Of a stretch of DNA of 64,000 nt, positions 1-8,828 are shown piece by piece. The position numbers were made by a program, and so were the translations under genes. The notes under the pieces are model-generated. The model ran no database searches, was not told the DNA's origin, and worked only from the letters and a program-made list of their open reading frames with translations. Within the stretch, counting starts at the first letter, position 1, and each line of letters begins with the position of its first letter. Origin of the DNA: an uncultured Clostridia bacterium (GTDB lineage: Bacteria > Bacillota > Clostridia > Saccharofermentanales > Saccharofermentanaceae); the NCBI GenBank assembly GCA_947303185.1, contig CAMYXF010000007.1, forward strand, positions 62,001 through 126,000. Reading direction: 5' to 3'.

Positions 1-132
1 ACCCATTTAAGACACCATGTAAGAAACAGTTAAGGATTGTGCAAGGTATGTGTAAAGTATTCTTCACAAGAGAGTCGTAAAATCGCAGTGTAAGAATTCT
101 GACAAACACAAAATCGAAAGGGAAAGATGAAA

Positions 133-888
133 ATGGAAACAGTACTTAAAGCAACAGACCTCTGCAAGACATTCTCCAACGAGAGCGTTCAGCAGCACGT
201 TTTAAAGAACCTCAATCTTGAGATAAGAAAAGGCGACTTCACGGTAATCATGGGAGACTCCGGCGCAGGCAAGAGCACACTCCTCTACTCACTCTCCGGC
301 ATGGACCGCCCGAGCCTCGGATCGATCACATACGGCAACGAGGAGATCTCAGATTACAGCAACGACAAACTCGCAGTCTTCAGAAGAAGACACTGCGGAT
401 TCGTTTTCCAGCAGAACTACTTAAACGACACCATGAGCGTCATGGACAACATCATCGTATCCGGTCTTCTCAAGAGCAAGAACAGAAAAGATATCGCAGA
501 GCGTGCGAAAAAACTTCTTTAGCAGGTAGGGCTCGACGACAACTGCTACGGCAAGTTCCCCAACCAGTTATCAGGCGGCGAAAAGCAGAGAGTCGCACTC
601 GTAAGATCAGTCATCAACGAACCCGAGATCCTCTTTGCAGATGAGCCCACAGGCGCTCTTAACTCACAGAATACCACTGCAGTATTGGATGTCCTCACAG
701 ACATGAACAAAAGAGGCCAGAGCATCGTAATGGTAACGCACACGATCGCAGCAGCAGAAAGAGGAAACAGGATCCTCTATTTAAGAGACGGCGTCATCTG
801 CGATGAGATAACACTCGATCCCTACGATGGTGAGAATAGGGAGCGTCACAAGCAGCTCCGCGATTTTCTTGGCAATATGGGGTGGTAA
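133..888 (+). pseudogene. ABC transporter ATP-binding protein, interrupted by an in-frame TAG
   Basis: ATPase subunit of a LolD/BceA-like exporter. Numbered from the ATG at 127, the Walker A GDSGAGKST lies at residues 43-51 and the Q-loop FVFQQN near 92-97. Codon 132 (bases 520-522) is TAG. The same frame then resumes with the LSGGE signature (148-152), the Walker B ILFADEP (about 168-174) and a normal end at 888, directly before the permease. Both halves are fully conserved and no frame change is needed, so this is a single-base nonsense change, a sequencing error, or a suppressed stop. The ATG at 133 fits the GGGA ribosome binding site at 120-123 better than the ATG at 127. TAG is used as a normal stop elsewhere in the window (dynamin gene ending at 8829), so a reassigned code is unlikely. 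The truncated product would lack the signature and Walker B and could not hydrolyse ATP. Confidence 0.85.
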
Positions 889-891
889 ATT

Positions 892-3231
892 ATGTATCCG
901 TTATTCTTTATAGCAAAAAACAACATCAAGAAACATAAAGGTGAAGTCGCGATCCTTTTCGCGCTTATCTTCCTGTCGGCAGTCCTCATGTTCTCCAGCA
1001 TCTCACTGATATTGTCCGGAGATAAGACGATGAAAGAGTGCGAGGAAAAATACAATTCGTCAGACCTTTATGTATGCGTCAACAATATAAGTCCGGAAGA
1101 AATGAAAGAAGCTGTCGAATCCGTAGATAACACGGAAAAATGTGAGGTCGTTACTTCGATATTGACTGCGGCAGATTACTATTACGGCAGCATGAGTTCT
1201 GAAGATGCTATGTCCAATGAGTTTCAGATATTCGATTCCTCTCAGCAGACGGAACTCAATTCATTCCCGGATGAATATAAAGACATCCGTGACGACGAGA
1301 TAATCCTGCCCTACTACCTCTCTTATTCTGTCGGCATTGGCGAAAACTACTGCATCACTATCGGTGGTAAGGAATATAATTTCAAAGTTGCCGGCTACGT
1401 TGAGAATATTTATTTCGCAACAACAATGAACATCAGCTATGTATATACATTAGTCAGTCATGATGTTTTCGAACAGATCTCTGCTGATACTGATGCGATG
1501 GGCAACATGGTAGTAGCTTATGCAGATACTAAAGCAGGCACAGACATCGACGAATATGAATTAGCAGTCCAGAGAGCCCTCCCCGGAGAACTGTCTGCAT
1601 TCACGGTCACAAAGGAGACCATGGAGATGGCTACAACTGCGGTATCCAAGATCGCATGTTCTCTGATCATGGTATTCACGCTCATCCTGATCATAATGTC
1701 AGTCATCATCATGCACTTCTCGATCAGGAATTTCATCGAGCTCAACATCCAGAACATCGGTCTTTTGCAGGCAACAGGTTACACCGCGAAAAGCCTTCGT
1801 CTGGCATGCATTACAGAACAGATGATCATCGGCATCATCGCAACCTGTGCAGGTATTTCAGCAGGCATACTCTGCAGCGCACCCTTGAATAACCTGTCCG
1901 GAATGTTAAACGGATTGTCAGGTACCGGAGGCGTTAACGTTATTGCACTTTTATGCACACTCGCGGGCATCCCTCTTATGGTTCTTATCGGCGCATTCAT
2001 CGCTACAAGATCATATAAAAAGATGACTGTACTGGAATCTTTAAGAAGCGGCATCACGGCACATAACTTCAAAAAGAACCACTTCCCGCTCGAGACGAGC
2101 CGCCTTCCTTTAGAACTCGCCATTGCATGCAAGAACAACTTCGGTGCAGTGAGAAAGAGCATCTTCATTATCCTGATCGTCACAGTCCTTACCGCATCAA
2201 CACTCATCGGTTTTGCCCTTTTCCAGAACTGGGCACTCGATAACAAGATGCTGCTTAAAGTAGTCGGCGTTGAGTTCTCAGACATTATGGCAACCACCGG
2301 CGGAGATGAAGATTTTCTCGAAGAGATAAAAAATGATCCCAATGTTCAGAGCGTCAACACAAGATCTTCATTAAAAACTGTTGAGGTCTCATACCTGGAT
2401 CATACAGAAACTCTTGGCATCGATGTATTCCGCGATGTGGATAACATCAGAAATGATTATCTTCTCGAAGGCCACCTTCCCCATAACGGCAACGAGATCG
2501 TTCTTACATCCGTTGAATCAGATAATCTTAATGTTACTTTAGGCGATATCGTCAACGTAAAATCACTGACTGATTCCGGCACGGTTCCCTACACTGTTTG
2601 CGGCATCGACCAGAAGATGAACAACACCGGTAAAAAGGCACTTCTGAGCGAAGAAGGTGCAAAGCGTCTCAACTCAGAATACAAGTATGAGACAGCCTTG
2701 ATCTTCCTTAATGATCCCTCCAAAGCAAAAGAGATCAAGAAGCAGTGGGAAAAGGATTATCCTGATTATACATTCTCACTTGGCGAAGACATTTTGGCTT
2801 CTTCCATCGAGACCGTAACCAAGGCAATGGAAGGCATCTGCGTTATCTTTGTAATCGCAACATGCTTCGTCGTCATCCTCACGCAGCTCCTCCTGACACG
2901 TGCCCAGGTCATCCGCGAAAGAACCGACCTCGGTGTATCAAAGGCCCTTGGCTACACTTCAGGCGAGCTCATCAGAAGAACTCTCATGACGAACCTTCCG
3001 ACAATCGCAATCGGCATCGTCCTCGGAATCATTCTGCACATAGTCTTGTCAAACAAGCTGTTCCTGGTTGTATTCTCATTCTTCGGAATCAAGCAGATTG
3101 TCTTCGATACCAACATAATCTGGTTCGTAATCACGGCGGCACTCATCATGCTTTGTGCTATCGTCACCGCATTTACCAGCGGCAGAGGCATCACAAAACT
3201 TGAGCCTGTAAAGATACTTAAAGAAGAATAA
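892..3231 (+). CDS. ABC transporter permease, two FtsX/MacB-like domains
   Basis: A 779-residue membrane protein. One membrane segment near residues 18-40 is followed by a large extracytoplasmic domain (about 45-245), three membrane segments (about 255-390), another near 430, a second extracytoplasmic domain (about 450-650) and three final segments (about 665-770). This two-FtsX layout is typical of SalY/BceB-like permeases that move lipids, peptides or antibiotics, or that sense them. It starts 3 bp after the ATPase frame ends (ribosome binding site GGTGG), so the two are co-transcribed and would form one complex. If the ATPase TAG is real, this permease is without its motor unless another ATPase serves it. 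The substrate cannot be read from the sequence. Confidence 0.9.
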   Translation: MYPLFFIAKNNIKKHKGEVAILFALIFLSAVLMFSSISLILSGDKTMKECEEKYNSSDLYVCVNNISPEEMKEAVESVDNTEKCEVVTSILTAADYYYGSMSSEDAMSNEFQIFDSSQQTELNSFPDEYKDIRDDEIILPYYLSYSVGIGENYCITIGGKEYNFKVAGYVENIYFATTMNISYVYTLVSHDVFEQISADTDAMGNMVVAYADTKAGTDIDEYELAVQRALPGELSAFTVTKETMEMATTAVSKIACSLIMVFTLILIIMSVIIMHFSIRNFIELNIQNIGLLQATGYTAKSLRLACITEQMIIGIIATCAGISAGILCSAPLNNLSGMLNGLSGTGGVNVIALLCTLAGIPLMVLIGAFIATRSYKKMTVLESLRSGITAHNFKKNHFPLETSRLPLELAIACKNNFGAVRKSIFIILIVTVLTASTLIGFALFQNWALDNKMLLKVVGVEFSDIMATTGGDEDFLEEIKNDPNVQSVNTRSSLKTVEVSYLDHTETLGIDVFRDVDNIRNDYLLEGHLPHNGNEIVLTSVESDNLNVTLGDIVNVKSLTDSGTVPYTVCGIDQKMNNTGKKALLSEEGAKRLNSEYKYETALIFLNDPSKAKEIKKQWEKDYPDYTFSLGEDILASSIETVTKAMEGICVIFVIATCFVVILTQLLLTRAQVIRERTDLGVSKALGYTSGELIRRTLMTNLPTIAIGIVLGIILHIVLSNKLFLVVFSFFGIKQIVFDTNIIWFVITAALIMLCAIVTAFTSGRGITKLEPVKILKEE

Positions 3232-3249
3232 AGGATAGAAACATAAAAA

Positions 3250-3286
3250 ACCGGGTAACTCTTATTTGAGCTACCCGGCTTTTTGC
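3250..3286 (+). terminator. Rho-independent terminator of the ABC operon
   Basis: Stem CCGGGTAACTC / GAGCTACCCGG (3251-3261 with 3268-3278, one internal mismatch) followed by a T-run, 20 bp after the permease stop. Confidence 0.9.
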
Positions 3287-3323
3287 TTCTTTTTCGTTTG
3301 GTCTTATATATGTTTTTATCAGC

Positions 3324-3521
3324 TTATGCTTTCTCTCCGGATTCCAAAGCCTTGAACTGGATGATTGCCAGGACTGCGAGAACTCCTGCGAAGATGAAAT
3401 CCATGTAAACCTTAGAAGATGAGATTGTAAGGTTGTCGAATACCATTGAGAAAATTCCTAAGATTACGAGTACTACTGCTGCTACGAAAGCTACTACGAA
3501 TACGAATGATTTACCGTCCAT
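3324..3521 (-). CDS. Small two-helix membrane protein, unknown function
   Basis: A 65-residue protein starting MDGKSFVFVV. The start at 3521 is chosen because an AGGAGG site (3530-3535) lies 8 bases upstream; a longer reading to 3704 has no ribosome binding site. Two hydrophobic segments (about residues 5-27 and 40-58) are joined by a short polar loop. I do not recognise a family. It stands alone: the ABC operon converges on it from one side and a long structured intergenic region lies upstream. Confidence 0.7.
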   Translation of the reverse strand: MDGKSFVFVVAFVAAVVLVILGIFSMVFDNLTISSSKVYMDFIFAGVLAVLAIIQFKALESGEKA

Positions 3522-4044
3522 TGTTTGTTCCTCCTGCAATTTGTGAGTTTTGAGTTTGTTTGTGTTTGTTTTGTTTGATGGCCACATTATTGCAGTAGAA
3601 AACGCCCTAAACCACCAGCAATGCATAGCCTTACTGATGCTTAAGCAACACTTGGGAACAAGAGTGTTGCTTATCTGAAAAAAGTTTGCAGAAATTCCCG
3701 ACAAGACATAACAATTATTCCGTTCAAATTAGGAGAAAAACCTCTGAAAAGCTACACGACCTTGCATCAAACCTTACAAAGCTTACAAAAATTCAGCGAA
3801 AAACCTCTGAAAAGCACTGAACAAACCGACAAGAAATTGACTTTCCAAAACAGTTAAGGAACAGGTAATTACCGGCCATCGATACTGATCGCAACCGGCC
3901 TAAACACCCAAAACAGATCAGCCGGCCGAAGTCAAGGCCGCCAGCATTCGTAAGAATGTGACGAAGTCAGCCTTGACGGCTTCAAGGCTGAGCTGTAAAA
4001 AACTATGGCTGGTTGCGATGGGTCAATCCCACAAAAACAGAGTC
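3522..4044. other. Gene-free 520-bp region with several hairpins and a direct repeat pair
   Basis: No supported gene. Contents: a perfect 11-bp hairpin (TAAGCAACACT / AGTGTTGCTTA, 3642-3673); an 18-bp direct repeat pair (3735 and 3798, listed separately); and a nested inverted structure at 3888-4019, with outer arms ATCGCAACC (3888-3896) / GGTTGCGAT (4011-4019) and inner arms GTCAAGGC (3931-3938) / GCCTTGAC (3969-3976). The nested structure could be an RNA fold or a recombination or protein site; nothing identifies it. Confidence 0.6.
3735..3815. repeat. Paired direct repeat, 63-bp period
   Basis: The 18-base sequence GAAAAACCTCTGAAAAGC occurs at 3735-3752 and again at 3798-3815. The second copy is preceded by CAGC, giving AGCGAAAAACC, and is framed by TTCAG/CTGAA. 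It belongs to the window-wide group of phased intergenic repeat pairs. Confidence 0.8.
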
Positions 4045-4566
4045 TTATTTCTTAAGTATCTCTTCCTTGATCATCTCCAGGACTCTCTTATCGCGTCCTA
4101 TCATGACCTCGTTAAAGAAGCATTCGCTCTTATATTCACCGTTGGTCTTTATCGCATCATCGATATCGGCGTAGACCAGCATGAAGCCGGCATCCTTTTC
4201 ATATTCATCAAGATTCTGATCGCCTGCTTTATCTTCTACTTCACAGAAATAATAGAAGTTTTCCTGCTCAAAAACCGTATCAGGATCCCTGTCGCTTTTT
4301 TGTCTTCGAAGAACGCTTCCGTATTCTTTAATGCTCTCAGGAATAACGGTTAATCCGACTTCTTCTTTGACTTCCCTTAACAGTGCTTCACGCTTGTCTT
4401 CATCTTCGTGAATGCCGCCGCCCGGGAACTTGTAGTACTTTTCGTTCGTAGCATAAACAAGTACGATCTTGTCGCCCTTGAATATGACTGCTCTTGCAGA
4501 AGGTCTTTTAAAAACCTTCGTGCATCCGTCGTAATCTTTCAGATCGATCTCAAATAATCTTCTCAT
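4045..4566 (-). CDS. Nudix hydrolase
   Basis: A 173-residue protein with a full Nudix box at about residues 49-71: PGGGIHEDEDKREALL followed by REVKEEVGL, carrying the conserved G, E, R-E-x-x-E-E and G. Family members cleave nucleoside diphosphates linked to another group, using Mg2+ bound by the glutamates; the substrate is not predictable here. The start lies one base after the stop of the GH127 gene, whose last codons supply the ribosome binding site, so translation is probably coupled. Confidence 0.88.
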   Translation of the reverse strand: MRRLFEIDLKDYDGCTKVFKRPSARAVIFKGDKIVLVYATNEKYYKFPGGGIHEDEDKREALLREVKEEVGLTVIPESIKEYGSVLRRQKSDRDPDTVFEQENFYYFCEVEDKAGDQNLDEYEKDAGFMLVYADIDDAIKTNGEYKSECFFNEVMIGRDKRVLEMIKEEILKK

Positions 4567-4567
4567 G

Positions 4568-6466
4568 TCACTTCATCCACACACGCATTTCCGTCTCGCC
4601 GCGGTTACCCCATGTGTAATATGGAACAGCCGTTGCTTCACATTCCGTTACTGCAGGCGGAACATCAGAATAAAGCTCTTCGCTTTCTTCTTCACGCTTT
4701 GCTTTTACGCTTAATGTATTCGCCTGCAAATCGTTGGAGAACAAAGATACTACAGGAGCGGTATTTCTGTCAATGCGAAGTGTCTTTACGCTTCCGTTAT
4801 CGACTCCTTCAAAGCAGTAAACGAGAGGTCCTCTTCTTAAAGACACCATTCCTGCTGCTCTCGGAATCTTGTTAGATGCATATACAAAATGAGGTGCATC
4901 ATCGAGTGTAATCTCGATAACAGAAGTTCCGTTTATATCGATGTAAATGTATCCGTCTTTCAATTCAGGAACAACTGATTCGCCATTAACTACAACAGCA
5001 AATTCTTTGCTCCATCCGGGAATGTGAATCGCAAGTTTTCCTTCACCTGCTGCCTTGTATTTCACGTTCATCTCGTGAGGATAATCAGTCTCACATTCGA
5101 GAGATATTCCATTCACAAAACCGACTTTGCCGGAAGCGATCATGTGGCAGAAAGCAACAGATTCATTCTCACCATATGCATACTTTCCGAATGACTCAAT
5201 AAGCCTTGCAACGTTGGGCGGACAGCACGCACACTGATACCACTTAGGTCTTACGGGAAGGTCATGTTTATGTGTAGCTGCGACGCCTGATATTCCGGGA
5301 TTAACTTCCAGAGGATTTACATAGAAAAATCTTTTGCCGTCGAGCTGCATTCCTGCAAGAACGGTGTTGTAGAATGCTCTCTCCATCACGTCGGCATATT
5401 CGCCTTTGAGTTCGTTTTCGAGCATGCGTGATGCGAAAAACATCAGGCCTACGGAAGCACATGTTTCCGCGTAAGCAGTGTCCGGAGGAAGATCGTAATC
5501 GACTGTAAAAGCTTCGCCTAAAACGGTCGAACCGATGCCGCCCGTCACATACATTTTGCGCCCGACGATGTTCTTCCAAAGTCTCTCGCACGCGGAGAGA
5601 AGTTCGTTATCTTCAACCTCAGATGCATAGTCTGCCATGCCCGCATAAAGATAAACTGCTCTTACCGCGTGGCCTGTTGCATCAGTTAATTCGCGAAGAG
5701 GTTTGTCGCACTGGCGGTATTCAAGATCGCCATCATCTCTAGGGTTCGAACCCCATACACTCCACGTACGGTTATCCGCTTCACGAATAAAAATATCAAC
5801 ATCCTGTCCGCGCTCATTAAGGAAATGTGCACACAGTTCCAATGCCTTTTTATCACCCGTGACACGGTATAACTTCATTAAAGCAAGCTCGATCTCAGGA
5901 TGTCCCGGAACGCCCGGATTATTCTTCGTTATGAAGTGATCATAGATGCACTCCATGTTCTTCTGCATGACATCAAGAAGCGTTCTTTTACCGGTTGCTT
6001 CAAAGTGCGCGCATGCAGCTTCGATCATGTGGCCTGCTACATAAAGCTCGTGCGCTTCATGCAGATTGGTCCACCTTTTATCCTGATCTTTTATTGTGAA
6101 ATATGTGTTGAGATATCCGTCTTTATCCTGTGCATCAGCGATATAACCGATGACCTTGTCGAGCTCAGCTTCCAGTTCAGGATCGGGATTGTTCATCAAA
6201 GAAAACGAAGCAGATTCGATCCACTTAGCAACGTCGCTATCCTGGAAAACCATGCCGTAAAAACCGTCGCCGACGTCTTCACCGCGGAGTACTTTTCCTG
6301 CGTTGATAAAGTTTGCGATTGCGTGGCTCTTTTCGGTGTCTGGTGCTTCATCCCAGAGGATCTTTTCCTGCCACGGAATGACTGTTTCTGTAACGAGTTT
6401 CTGATAACGGCCGATAAAGCCGGAAGCCTTGTAAGACTTCTCGGAAATCTGGTTCTGCTTTTTCAT
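4568..6466 (-). CDS. Glycoside hydrolase family 127, probable beta-L-arabinofuranosidase
   Basis: A 632-residue cytoplasmic protein with no signal peptide. It carries the GH127 landmarks YVTGGIGS (306-313), YAETCAS (332-338) and CACCPPN (412-418). E334, C336, C414 and C415 correspond to the zinc-binding glutamate and cysteines of the Bifidobacterium enzyme HypBA1; in that family one cysteine is the nucleophile. It would release L-arabinose from imported plant arabino-oligosaccharides or hydroxyproline glycans. It lies 27 bases after the small gene that follows the dynamin pair and directly before the Nudix gene, so it may share their transcript, although no functional link is obvious. Confidence 0.9.
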   Translation of the reverse strand: MKKQNQISEKSYKASGFIGRYQKLVTETVIPWQEKILWDEAPDTEKSHAIANFINAGKVLRGEDVGDGFYGMVFQDSDVAKWIESASFSLMNNPDPELEAELDKVIGYIADAQDKDGYLNTYFTIKDQDKRWTNLHEAHELYVAGHMIEAACAHFEATGKRTLLDVMQKNMECIYDHFITKNNPGVPGHPEIELALMKLYRVTGDKKALELCAHFLNERGQDVDIFIREADNRTWSVWGSNPRDDGDLEYRQCDKPLRELTDATGHAVRAVYLYAGMADYASEVEDNELLSACERLWKNIVGRKMYVTGGIGSTVLGEAFTVDYDLPPDTAYAETCASVGLMFFASRMLENELKGEYADVMERAFYNTVLAGMQLDGKRFFYVNPLEVNPGISGVAATHKHDLPVRPKWYQCACCPPNVARLIESFGKYAYGENESVAFCHMIASGKVGFVNGISLECETDYPHEMNVKYKAAGEGKLAIHIPGWSKEFAVVVNGESVVPELKDGYIYIDINGTSVIEITLDDAPHFVYASNKIPRAAGMVSLRRGPLVYCFEGVDNGSVKTLRIDRNTAPVVSLFSNDLQANTLSVKAKREEESEELYSDVPPAVTECEATAVPYYTWGNRGETEMRVWMK

Positions 6467-6493
6467 AAGTGTATCTTTATACCGTCAAGATAA

Positions 6494-7057
6494 TTAGTCT
6501 TCGAGGAAATCTTCTAAGCAGTTTTCTGCAAAATGCCATACGCCGTAGAGGCAGAGCTTATTGTTTTTCGCATCGAGATTTTTGGTGTCGTCGTAGATCT
6601 TCTGCGCTGCAAGACTTGCGCCGCCGGTAGCGACTGCAAGGCCGACCGTGCCGATAGTTTTCGCGACCTTGTTGGACTGGGTCTCTTCTGCAGGCGGCAG
6701 CATGATGAGCCCCAACGCATCGTCAAACTCAGATAAGAATGCCTGATAGCGCTGCGCGTCTTTAACGAAAACAGTATCAGCCTTGATCACTGCATAACGC
6801 TGATTAATGCCATAGCAGATGCCCCAGCGCTCGTAGCGGATAGTGATGAAGCATGAGAGCGCTTCAGTATCTTTTATGTCACCGACAAAGAGAATCTTTG
6901 AAGAGACAGGACCTGTCTTACGCTTAACGTCCCATGTCTTTTCTTCCCATACTTCAATGTCTTCGCCTTTGATCTTCTCTGAAGCGATCAGGATCCTGAT
7001 GATGTCTTCTGAGATCTGCTTATCTTTGCAAACAAGGATCAGTTTGTTATCTGCCAT
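6494..7057 (-). CDS. Unknown protein, third gene of the dynamin operon
   Basis: A 187-residue protein. The ATG at 7057 is chosen because GGAGGAG sits 6 bases upstream; an in-frame ATG at 7075 overlaps that site. The N-terminal half is mixed alpha/beta. A Gly/Ala-rich hydrophobic stretch (about residues 140-160, TVGLAVATGGASLAAQ) could insert in or lie on a membrane, and the end is acidic (NCLEDFLED). I recognise no family. It follows the second dynamin-like gene by 36 bases, which suggests an accessory role to the GTPase pair. Confidence 0.75.
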   Translation of the reverse strand: MADNKLILVCKDKQISEDIIRILIASEKIKGEDIEVWEEKTWDVKRKTGPVSSKILFVGDIKDTEALSCFITIRYERWGICYGINQRYAVIKADTVFVKDAQRYQAFLSEFDDALGLIMLPPAEETQSNKVAKTIGTVGLAVATGGASLAAQKIYDDTKNLDAKNNKLCLYGVWHFAENCLEDFLED

Positions 7058-7093
7058 ATGATTCTCCTCCGGCACAAAAACCGGTCAACAAAT

Positions 7094-8824
7094 TTATTCT
7101 TCTATTCCGTGAATTCTTGCGATGAGTGCCTGGATATCTTTCTGTACGCGCTCAAGCTTAACGCACTTCTCGGATCTTCCTGCACGTGTATCACGGAGCT
7201 CTGCGATGTTATCTTCAACAGTCTTGATCGAATCTTCCATCGGCGCGATTACGCACTGTCTGATGTAGTCAGCAGCATAGTCATCAAGTGCTGTTGCAGC
7301 AGTGTTGAATTCACTTCTGATGTTCTGGCGGTTATTCTTCATCGCCTCGAGCATGAGCTGCTCATCGTAATCTTCCTTGAACTGAAGAACGAGTTCAAGA
7401 CCAACGCCTACTACGCCGAAAATCGAAGAAGACTTGTTGGCAACATTCGATGCAACACGTCCTGCAGTAGCTGCCTTTGAACTTGATGAGATAAGTTGTG
7501 AACCGCTGTTCATTGTATGAAGCGAACTTCTTAAAAACTTCGATGTGTTGTCTGTAAGTCTGATCGCCTTAACGGATGTATCAGTAAGTGACAGCATCTG
7601 AGGGATACCAGACTTAACGAGCGTGCCCACGAGAATGTCGCCCTTCTTCTCAAGATCAGTTGCAGTAACGAACACTTTCTTTACAGTGTCAGGAAGCGTA
7701 TCGTACTTATCGACGAGTCTAATCTTGAGGTTCTGGTTGAACTCAGTGGACTCCATGTCTACGAAGCTCTGACCGAGTTCCAAAAAGCATGAATGCACGT
7801 GATCGTCAGCGGCGATCCTGGTTTTCTCCATGAGCTCTTCAGCGTTCTTTCCGTACTGCGCGATCTGCTCTTCGAGTTCTTCTTTTGCAGCGCCTGAATC
7901 GATCAGTGCAGCCGCATCAAGACCCATGCCTCTGATCTGCGCAGAACTGTTATAGAAGATGTCCTGCACTTCTCTCTGCATTCTTGTTCTCGCATCGATG
8001 AGCATGTGACGCTGCTGCTTGAGATTCTCTTCAAGAGCATCGATGTCGGCATCTTCAGAACCCGGTGTGAGTTCAGTGATCGCCTTATCAAGTTCGTTAT
8101 CAAGAACATAAAGATCAGTCGTAAGTTTTGATGAGAGAGCCTTCTCTGCAACGAACATGTTGAGCGTGTCGATAAACTCTTCGTAGCCCGATCTCTTAAG
8201 CAGTTCGTCTGCAAGTTCAGGATCTTCTTCGCGCTCTTCAAGACTGTCCAGATAAGACTGTGCATCAAGGAATGAGAGGTGCAGCTGTTCAGGCGTATAA
8301 GGTGCAAGAACAGAACGCAGGCCTTCTCTTATTATCTCCTGCTGTTCGGCAGAATTTCCGCCTGCTGCACGGTCCATTTTATTAACGACCAGGATCATCT
8401 CGCCGGCCTTATCCTTATCGATTGCAAGGCGTCTGAAGTGATCTGCCATGTACGAATCGAAAAGCTCATTCGTCACTACGAAAACAAGAATGTCCGCAGC
8501 GGCAATCGCGTTATAAGATATCTCATCGTGGTCGGGACGGAGCGTCGTGTGAACACCCGGAGTGTCAACGATCTCAAGACCGTTCCATTCGTAAGCATGT
8601 GTTTCTTCGGTCGTGATTTTCGCGCCCGTTGCAACAGTCTCATCGCCCGTGATCATCTTTATGATCGAAGACTTTCCTGCTGAATACTGGCCTGCGAAAA
8701 CGATCCTTACGCGGTCTGACTTATCACCTTCGGCATCGTGACTGATACCTGCATCTGCCAGCGCGCGGACAGCCTTTTCCTTAAGCACTTCTTTGGTGCG
8801 TGACAACTCGGCTATCTGTAACAT
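7094..8824 (-). CDS. Dynamin-like GTPase, second of the pair
   Basis: A 576-residue protein with all GTPase motifs near the N terminus: P-loop GQYSAGKS (45-52), switch threonines in KITTEE (69-74), DTPG (87-90) and NKMD (148-151). The rest is helical with long coiled stretches and a hydrophobic Gly-rich segment (about residues 440-475) that may contact membrane. This is the layout of bacterial dynamin-like proteins, which work in membrane remodelling, membrane repair and, in some cases, phage resistance. It starts 4 bases after the upstream dynamin gene stops; the AGGAGGATAG that ends that gene is its ribosome binding site. The two probably form a hetero-complex, as in other tandem dynamin systems. 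Confidence 0.85.
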   Translation of the reverse strand: MLQIAELSRTKEVLKEKAVRALADAGISHDAEGDKSDRVRIVFAGQYSAGKSSIIKMITGDETVATGAKITTEETHAYEWNGLEIVDTPGVHTTLRPDHDEISYNAIAAADILVFVVTNELFDSYMADHFRRLAIDKDKAGEMILVVNKMDRAAGGNSAEQQEIIREGLRSVLAPYTPEQLHLSFLDAQSYLDSLEEREEDPELADELLKRSGYEEFIDTLNMFVAEKALSSKLTTDLYVLDNELDKAITELTPGSEDADIDALEENLKQQRHMLIDARTRMQREVQDIFYNSSAQIRGMGLDAAALIDSGAAKEELEEQIAQYGKNAEELMEKTRIAADDHVHSCFLELGQSFVDMESTEFNQNLKIRLVDKYDTLPDTVKKVFVTATDLEKKGDILVGTLVKSGIPQMLSLTDTSVKAIRLTDNTSKFLRSSLHTMNSGSQLISSSSKAATAGRVASNVANKSSSIFGVVGVGLELVLQFKEDYDEQLMLEAMKNNRQNIRSEFNTAATALDDYAADYIRQCVIAPMEDSIKTVEDNIAELRDTRAGRSEKCVKLERVQKDIQALIARIHGIEE

Positions 8825-8828
8825 TAGG

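Noticed and set aside
520..522. TAG read as an amino acid by an altered genetic code
   Set aside because: The dynamin gene ending at 8829 uses TAG as a normal stop right before the next start codon, so general reassignment is unlikely.
3324..3704. A longer 126-residue reading of the small membrane protein
   Set aside because: The extra N-terminal part has no ribosome binding site, while an ideal AGGAGG precedes the inner ATG at 3521.
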